Assembly: GCA_036245805.1 (NCBI GenBank)
Contig: BTRK01000002.1
Span: 6,878,689-6,942,688 of the forward strand
Direction: 5' to 3'
Length of the DNA stretch: 64,000 nucleotides
From: Pristionchus mayeri
Taxonomy: Eukaryota > Nematoda > Chromadorea > Rhabditida > Neodiplogasteridae
A program made the translations under genes and the position numbers. Shown here piece by piece: positions 58,118 through 64,000 of this stretch (position 1 is the first letter of the stretch; every line of letters begins with the position of its first letter). The notes beneath the pieces are model-generated. The model had not been told where the DNA came from and ran no database searches. It saw only the letters and a list, made by a program, of their open reading frames with translations.

Positions 58118-60551
58118 GCGTGAGGAGCTACTGTGGCACATAACTAAACGAGCTGTGAAATTTGACCTCGTGTGCTGAAGAGTTCGAGAAGCGATTCAAC
58201 TGCCAGTTCTATGGATTTCTTAAGAAGAACTTTCTCGAATCTCACCCTCTGACCAGCGATAGTATGAAGGAAGAATGAACAAAATCGGGCCTAAGCAAAC
58301 CAGTGATTAGAGAAAGTGACGTTGCTACCAAATAAGAAATCAAGAGGTCAAAGGTCTCGCAGAACTTCTACGAGCCTCTACGAATCAATGAACGATTCCA
58401 CAAATACCCAGACTTAGCGTGCGGCCGCTTGGATAAGTGTGTGTGTGTGTCGGAGAACAGAATTGTGCTCCTCCCGGAGAATGGGAAGAAGCACTGGGAA
58501 AAGACAGGAAGGGGAGGGTAGAGACACCTCCTCCTTCTTCCTCTTTTCCTCTTTACCTCCCTCCGTCCGCACTAGAAACATGTAAATAGCCCCAAGGACG
58601 AGCAAGAATTCATCATTTTCAGGCTCGGAAGCGAGGAAGAAAAGGACTAGGAAGGAGGAGAAATGGGCGACAAGTGCGTCTCTCTCTCTCACATCTCCCG
58701 CACGTTTTCCGACTCGAACTCTTATTACCATAATTAAAAAGGATTGGAAATAATCTGGATTGTCACGTCCATTCCAGTAAGGCCATCCCGGAAAATGAGA
58801 TAACCCGTCAAATTCGGTGAAAAATAACAAGATCGTAGACAGAAAACACGGATGTTTGCAAGAATGAGTAGACAAAAACAGGGCTGTTTCCCTCTCGATC
58901 GTCATAAGACAACTCGGAGAGCAACCGTGTTATCGCTATTACAGTATTCCTAACATGAGATTAGCGGCGGGAAGAACAAGGCTAGAAAGCTACTAAATAT
59001 CATTGATGATGATAACAGACGTTGTTTTACTGATAGCAAGCACGTATTTCCAATCTACAGTACCCTTGATAGAACAGAACGCGGCGCGCGATAGAGAGAT
59101 AAGCGCGCGAGACGAAAAATCGACAGTGAGAGGTGGGAAATAGAGAGTGGGAAAGGAGCGCTAAAGATACGGTAGAGGTGGCAGGCGGGAGGTTTTGATC
59201 GATGCCTCTAGTTAGGCTGGAAATACGAGAGCTCAGCAATTGCCTCGAGGAATACACTCAAATTGCTGCGCATATCGATCTTTATGCGGAAATTGATGTT
59301 ACGGTAATCGAATCTGCGGAATGAAATGTTTGCACCGAAGATGTTTGATGACTAGCAAAACCCGGGCATAAAAAAGAGTAGTACGAGGCGAATAAAGACG
59401 AGCGCAAAAGGGCACGCGAAGAAAAGAGATTCACAATATCCGAAGAAGGGGGGGGGGAGAGGAGAGGAGCAGGGAGGAGGGAGGAGGGGATTCTTCTCTC
59501 CTCCATTCCTTCCCATCTCTCTCTCTCTCTCACACACACGATCCCACCCTCGCAATTGACAGCAGAAGAGCAAGGAAAGAAGAAGAGCAGGGGAAGAATG
59601 AATGAATGAATGAATGAAGGAGAGAATGGGCGAGGAGAGGAGGCACGATCTAATTGGGGCTTGGAATTCAGGAGCAACGGTGCATTTCTAGCATGAAGAG
59701 CGTGTGCTTGGGTGCATTTTGAGGTGAGGAAATATACTTTTAGTGGACGGAATGGATGGAGGACTGCTGGTCTCTGAAGCACTTCATTGAAAAGCACGCA
59801 GTGAAACATATCCGGTGGAAACAAGTTGGTCAGTCAGAGTTAATTCAACTGCCGAGTTGAACTGTTATTTTTGGTACTATTATTGGACTACCACCGAGGC
59901 ACTTATTACTTATAAAAAATTAATTCGAGCTTTGAAGCAAGTATGAAACCTATCGCACTCGTTCTCATAACACATTCGAAATTGGAAAAACGAGGCAAAC
60001 ATTGTCAGAGTTGTGTCTAGTTATGGCTTCGCAAGACACGGTCTCTTCATTTTGCGTGCTCTCTCGTCGCTGACCCGAATTATGGAACTCATGGCACACA
60101 TACAATTGAGCAGAGTTGCAGCGTGGCGCAAATTGGTCAGGCGCCTATGAGCGGCGCGGACAATTGAATTCGCAGCAGAGGCGCGCAAATTCGGTGCTTT
60201 AGCTCCCTTCTTCAGCCTCTTCGTAGATTCTGAAAGACGCCTACACTTTTATGGGACCTAAAATCCAGGGGTTAGCCCAACAATTTCATGAGCGAATTAC
60301 TAGTGAATATTCGTCTCTTGTGGGTCTCAGGGACGCGAGGTCTCTGAAGGCAGCAGTGGCCACAATTTCGGTTCTTTAGCCCCGCGTTCTTCGGCCCTTC
60401 CACGCCTACACTTTTTTGTTCCGGCATCCGGTGAGGGAAGGGTTGGACTAAACAATAAAGCAAATAAAAGCACGATGCTAATTTCTAATCATATGTCCGC
60501 CTTTGGTGCTGTCAGTAGATTTCGAGTAACTGTCTTTTTCATTCATGCCCT
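58118..60551. other. No gene recognised; coding-like fragments and low complexity
   Basis: Protein-like plus-strand stretches lie at 58150-58270 (EEFEKRFNCQFYGFLKKNF), 59202-59324 (ATG start, LEIRELSNCLEEYTQIAAH, stop) and 60227-60379 (IQGLAQQFHERITSEYSSLV, stop). A 10-G run lies at 59448-59457, a (GAAT)n at about 59597-59620, and a half hairpin near 60040. None forms a gene model. Confidence 0.4.
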
Positions 60552-60870
60552 GTTAGTTCTCAGGAAAAAGCGGATGGAAATATAAAAAGGGTGTTAGTTC
60601 TCACCCTGCCTTTTCCTGCCTATTACTGGAAATGGCTCGAGATTTGAATTCCCGCAATTTACGTATCTCGGTTCCCAGTGGAGCTAGAGACTTTAAATGC
60701 GACTTTTAGGGATAAAATGGTCAAAAAATCTTATAAACCGAGTTTCAAGTCTCTACTGGGGACCGAGATATAAAATTGCGGGAATTCAAATCTCATGCCT
60801 TTTCCGGAAAAGGCACTTTGAGAACTAATACGATTTTTCCATTTCCATTCCCTTTTCCCTGAGAACTAAC
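60552..60870. repeat. Inverted-repeat element (319 bp)
   Basis: GTTAGTTCTCAGG at the left and CCTGAGAACTAAC at the right; inner arms around GAATTCCCGCAATTTACGTA pair with ATATAAAATTGCGGGAATTC. Confidence 0.75.
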
Positions 60871-63800
60871 GCTACATTAACAAACGCTTTCAAGTGATTT
60901 CTAGAACTTGTCAGAATGCCAGCCCTTCCCCCATCCACCCCCTACAGTGAACCCTGCTCTTTCCCCTCTGTCGGCTCCCCTGGGAATCTTCGCATCACTT
61001 TCGTCTTCTCTCTCACTCGAGATCGGATGAGGGGCGCGAAGCGGCTCGTGAAAATTAGCAAGTAACCGCCTGTCCTTAATCTTGCGAGGGAGGCTCGTCT
61101 CTCTCAATTTTGTACACTCTCGCGCTTCTTTCTCTCCTTCAGTCTCTCAATTTACCACACTCTCTAGCCTCACAGGCATACTAACGACAGCGAACAACGA
61201 AAGGATCGGAAAATGAGATGAAAGGAGATGTATCGGGGCGGAACAAAACAAGCAGCAGAAGAAGCCCCTGGAGACGGAGCGTGTGATGGTGGTGTGTTCG
61301 TTCCGACGACGAATACTACTATACGTCCCCTGTCAAAAATTGCACTGCGTGAGGGCGCGGCAAACGTCGACCATGACAAAAACACTCGCAGTGTGTGTGC
61401 TCCCTCACAGCCGGCCAAATTGAGTTAATGAGGGGGGGGGGGGAAGAGGGGGAGGAGAAGAGCAGCTCGGATTTTCTGTGAGAGGCATGTGAAAGGCGAA
61501 CACTTACGGGAGGCTGCGCTCGAGAAAGGCGAGAAAATATGTATTTTTTATGATTTTTTTTAGAAAGAAATGTATAATCGAATGGCTTGAGCTGGTGATG
61601 ATTCATATAAAGTTGCGATGAAACTCATGTATTTAGATCACGATTCAATTCTAACAAGCGTGGCCGGGGATTGGTGACCGGAAAATTTAGCAAGAATTCC
61701 TTAGACAAAAGGACTTCAATTGCAACTCATTCACAGCCTCCAGTCGGACAATAGGAGATATCATACGAGCTATGGGGAGACAAGGCGCGGATTCAGAAGG
61801 CCAAAACAACAAAGCCCGACTGACTAATCGAATTAGGACAGAGGTCGGTGGAGGAGGAAGGAGGAATCGGGAGGAGGAACAGTGGGGGCGAGAAGAAAAG
61901 GGACTGTTGGTTCAACATATTATGTTTTAATATTTTTTTCGATTTTTCTTATAAGCTACTTGACACACTCTGGCGAACAATACTAGGTTCTTCTGAACCG
62001 GCTAACATTACTAATTCCCTGCCCTACCATATTTAACTGAAAAGTAATGAAGACGCAGTGCCAAACAGCAGAATTATAAATTGTATTAATGGTATACTTG
62101 CTCTACGGGACTACCTATTATCGGTTGGCCTGAAAAGGTAGACTCATTGCCAAAAACAAGATTCTAAGTATAGGATAGCAGCGACCATTAGAAGCAACAA
62201 TAAGCAAATAATATACATTCGAAGTCCTATAAACATTATGACAACCTAATTTTTTATCGGATTGAAATGGAAACGCAAATATCAAGCTTATCCGAATGAT
62301 ACAGCAGTTACTATTAGACGTAATACTATGTGAACAATCTCCACTCGGAGTCCTATAAGGCACAACCTAACTTTTGTCGGGTTGAAATGGAAACGCAAAC
62401 ATCAGGTTTCCCCGTATAAGATAACAGCGATCCGCTCCGCTCACCCAATCACCGTGTGAAAGTTCTCGTAAAACAATCTGATCGAGAGATGCAACGTCAG
62501 AAGAGAGTAAACTAGAAGAGGCAAGGCTGCAACTCTACCTACAGCTCCAAGGTCGAAAAAAAACTTGGCTGGACGCGTTCGGTTGCAGAGTGCTTAGTCT
62601 TGCTTCTAAAATTGCATCGAATAGAAAAGAACATGCTAGAATATGCACGCACTGCCTGACTTTATCAGAGTGTAATGATGAATCAACGACATTCATTTTA
62701 TCTACGTCCAGAGTTCGTAATTCGTGCAATCGTATCTTCATTTTTTGATAGCCATTTTTTGATGATTTTTTGATAGCCATTTTTTGATGATAGTACTACT
62801 CGAATAGCGAACGCCAACGTCTAGTCCATGAATGGCTGGAAAAAATAGAAAAAAAAGTAAAAGTGAGTCGCTGGTCTATTGAAAGATTAGTCCTGCGTCA
62901 CTCAACTTTGTCTAGAAGGAGAAAAAAAGAGGAGGACAGAGGAGTTCCCCTGGCTTGTCTCAGCAGGTTATCTGAGCGGAATGGGACGAAAACGCGGCGT
63001 GCTCCCCAATGCTGGCTTAAATGCTAACGATTCAATAAATTTACCGCCTAGAAATTGGGTTAGAAAACCAAAAAACAATTAAGAAGAGTCGCCTACGATT
63101 ATGTGCTGACCAGGTGAGAGAACTAATAATAAATTAAGTAATTGCAACGCCTAGATGTGCTAGATGCGCTATCCCGAGCCAAAATACCACCTAACCTCCT
63201 CATCACGCCACTCCCGTCCCATGTAAATGTTGGTGAATAAAGAATAAGAATGGTGAATAAAGAATAATGTTATCGTCTAGGAATTCGGAATTTCAGACAT
63301 TCCCCTGTGAGGAAAGAGTCCAAGTCTCAACAACTAGAGATTAGAGCGCGTTCACATCAAACATTTTGACAAGTGAAATGTCAGAAAAGATGGGCCGGCG
63401 GAAGAATCTCTCAGGCGGCTTTTCGACTTTTCGAAAAGTGGGATGGCTTCGGAAGACATTCTGTGAACTTTTTTTAGAAGAGATCCCTATTTGAAAAGTG
63501 GCGGAGTGAAGTGCGAGAAACGACACCACGGCCTCATCATTCTGTGTGCTACTTCGCAAGTTGAGCGATTTAGAGAGTGTGCATAATGAAGAGACGGCGG
63601 AATTCAAAGTCTAGTGGCGGCGTGAAGAGATCTGAGGTCAAGAAGAAGAGAGGAAGACTCTATCCCTCTTCTCCTCTTCACAGGGTCAATTATGTCGGCA
63701 GTCGGCTAGTGTAGTAGGAAGAGGGAAGAATCCGCGTCGGAGAAGCAAAAAGTTAGAGCCGTGCTGGCGAGATGTCTCTTCATTTGCCGTGCTCTCTTGC

Positions 63801-64000
63801 TCTTTCTGACCCATTGGAGGGCATGGAATACGAAGAATCATAAAACAGACTCATCAAAGTTGGGGCGGATGAATTATATCGCATGACAATGAACTCGAGG
63901 CTTATGAGCAATGTTCTTGTCTCTAGCAGTAGCTCATCATCTTTCCGTCTATATATTTCGCTGACTCTCTAAACCGCTAGAAAGACGATAGAGCATGGAT
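60871..64000. other. No gene recognised; hairpin remnants and one coding-like frame
   Basis: A plus-strand frame at 62482-62748 (89 codons; KLEEARLQLYLQLQGRKKTW and ICTHCLTLSEC) looks protein-like, lacks an ATG and runs at its end into a TAGAGTTCG-type hairpin arm. Other items are a 12-G run (61432-61443), short direct repeats at 62745-62785 and 63229-63266, and hairpin remnants near 61080-61170, 63515-63600 and 63775-63835. Confidence 0.4.

Noticed and set aside
59282..59824. Minus-strand open frame of 180 codons
   Set aside because: It crosses a G run, CT-rich low complexity and a (GAAT)n repeat; composition explains the length and no domain is seen.

Overview
The window looks like nuclear DNA of a nematode. 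The evidence is short introns with TTTCAG-type acceptors, two ATGs sitting one base behind a TTTCAG acceptor (typical of spliced-leader trans-splicing), and nematode-style F-box and secreted cysteine-rich families. Conserved genes are cut into many exons of 50-140 bases. That exon pattern reminds me of diplogastrids such as Pristionchus, but the genus is a guess. No bacterial operon, rRNA, functional tRNA or CRISPR array is visible.

Layout. 0-8 kb: a non-LTR reverse-transcriptase fragment, then two minus-strand paralogues for secreted cysteine-rich proteins ending in a CCxxxxNCN motif. The first is dead (a mariner-like element in exon 1, a lost acceptor and a frameshift); the second is intact and carries a 1.47-kb foldback in its second intron. 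9.7-17 kb: a small secreted-peptide gene and two tandem nine-exon F-box genes with identical intron positions. 17-26 kb: mostly repeats, including ~1.3-kb palindromes, a mariner relic and a 1,032-bp tandem duplication that carries the 5' end of a small secreted-peptide gene twice. 27-29.5 kb: a related peptide gene and a stop-bearing copy of one SLC4 exon.

30.3-52 kb: the main gene, on the minus strand. It is a 30-exon SLC4-family transporter resembling SLC4A11, read here from its predicted ATG to its stop codon with every splice phase consistent (959 codons). A GC-rich alternative first exon joins the same common exon. Its introns hold two mariner-like insertions and two ~1.1-1.2-kb palindromes.

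52-64 kb: no complete gene recognised. Several plus-strand stretches look like coding sequence, some with matching splice phases, among many short hairpin elements.

The most notable repeat signal is a family of ~111-bp hairpins with a shared core (CACGCTCTCTCG and its complement) but different outer arms. Seven have readable 8-9-bp target-site duplications, and one has a paralogous empty site in the same window. This marks them as short mobile elements.
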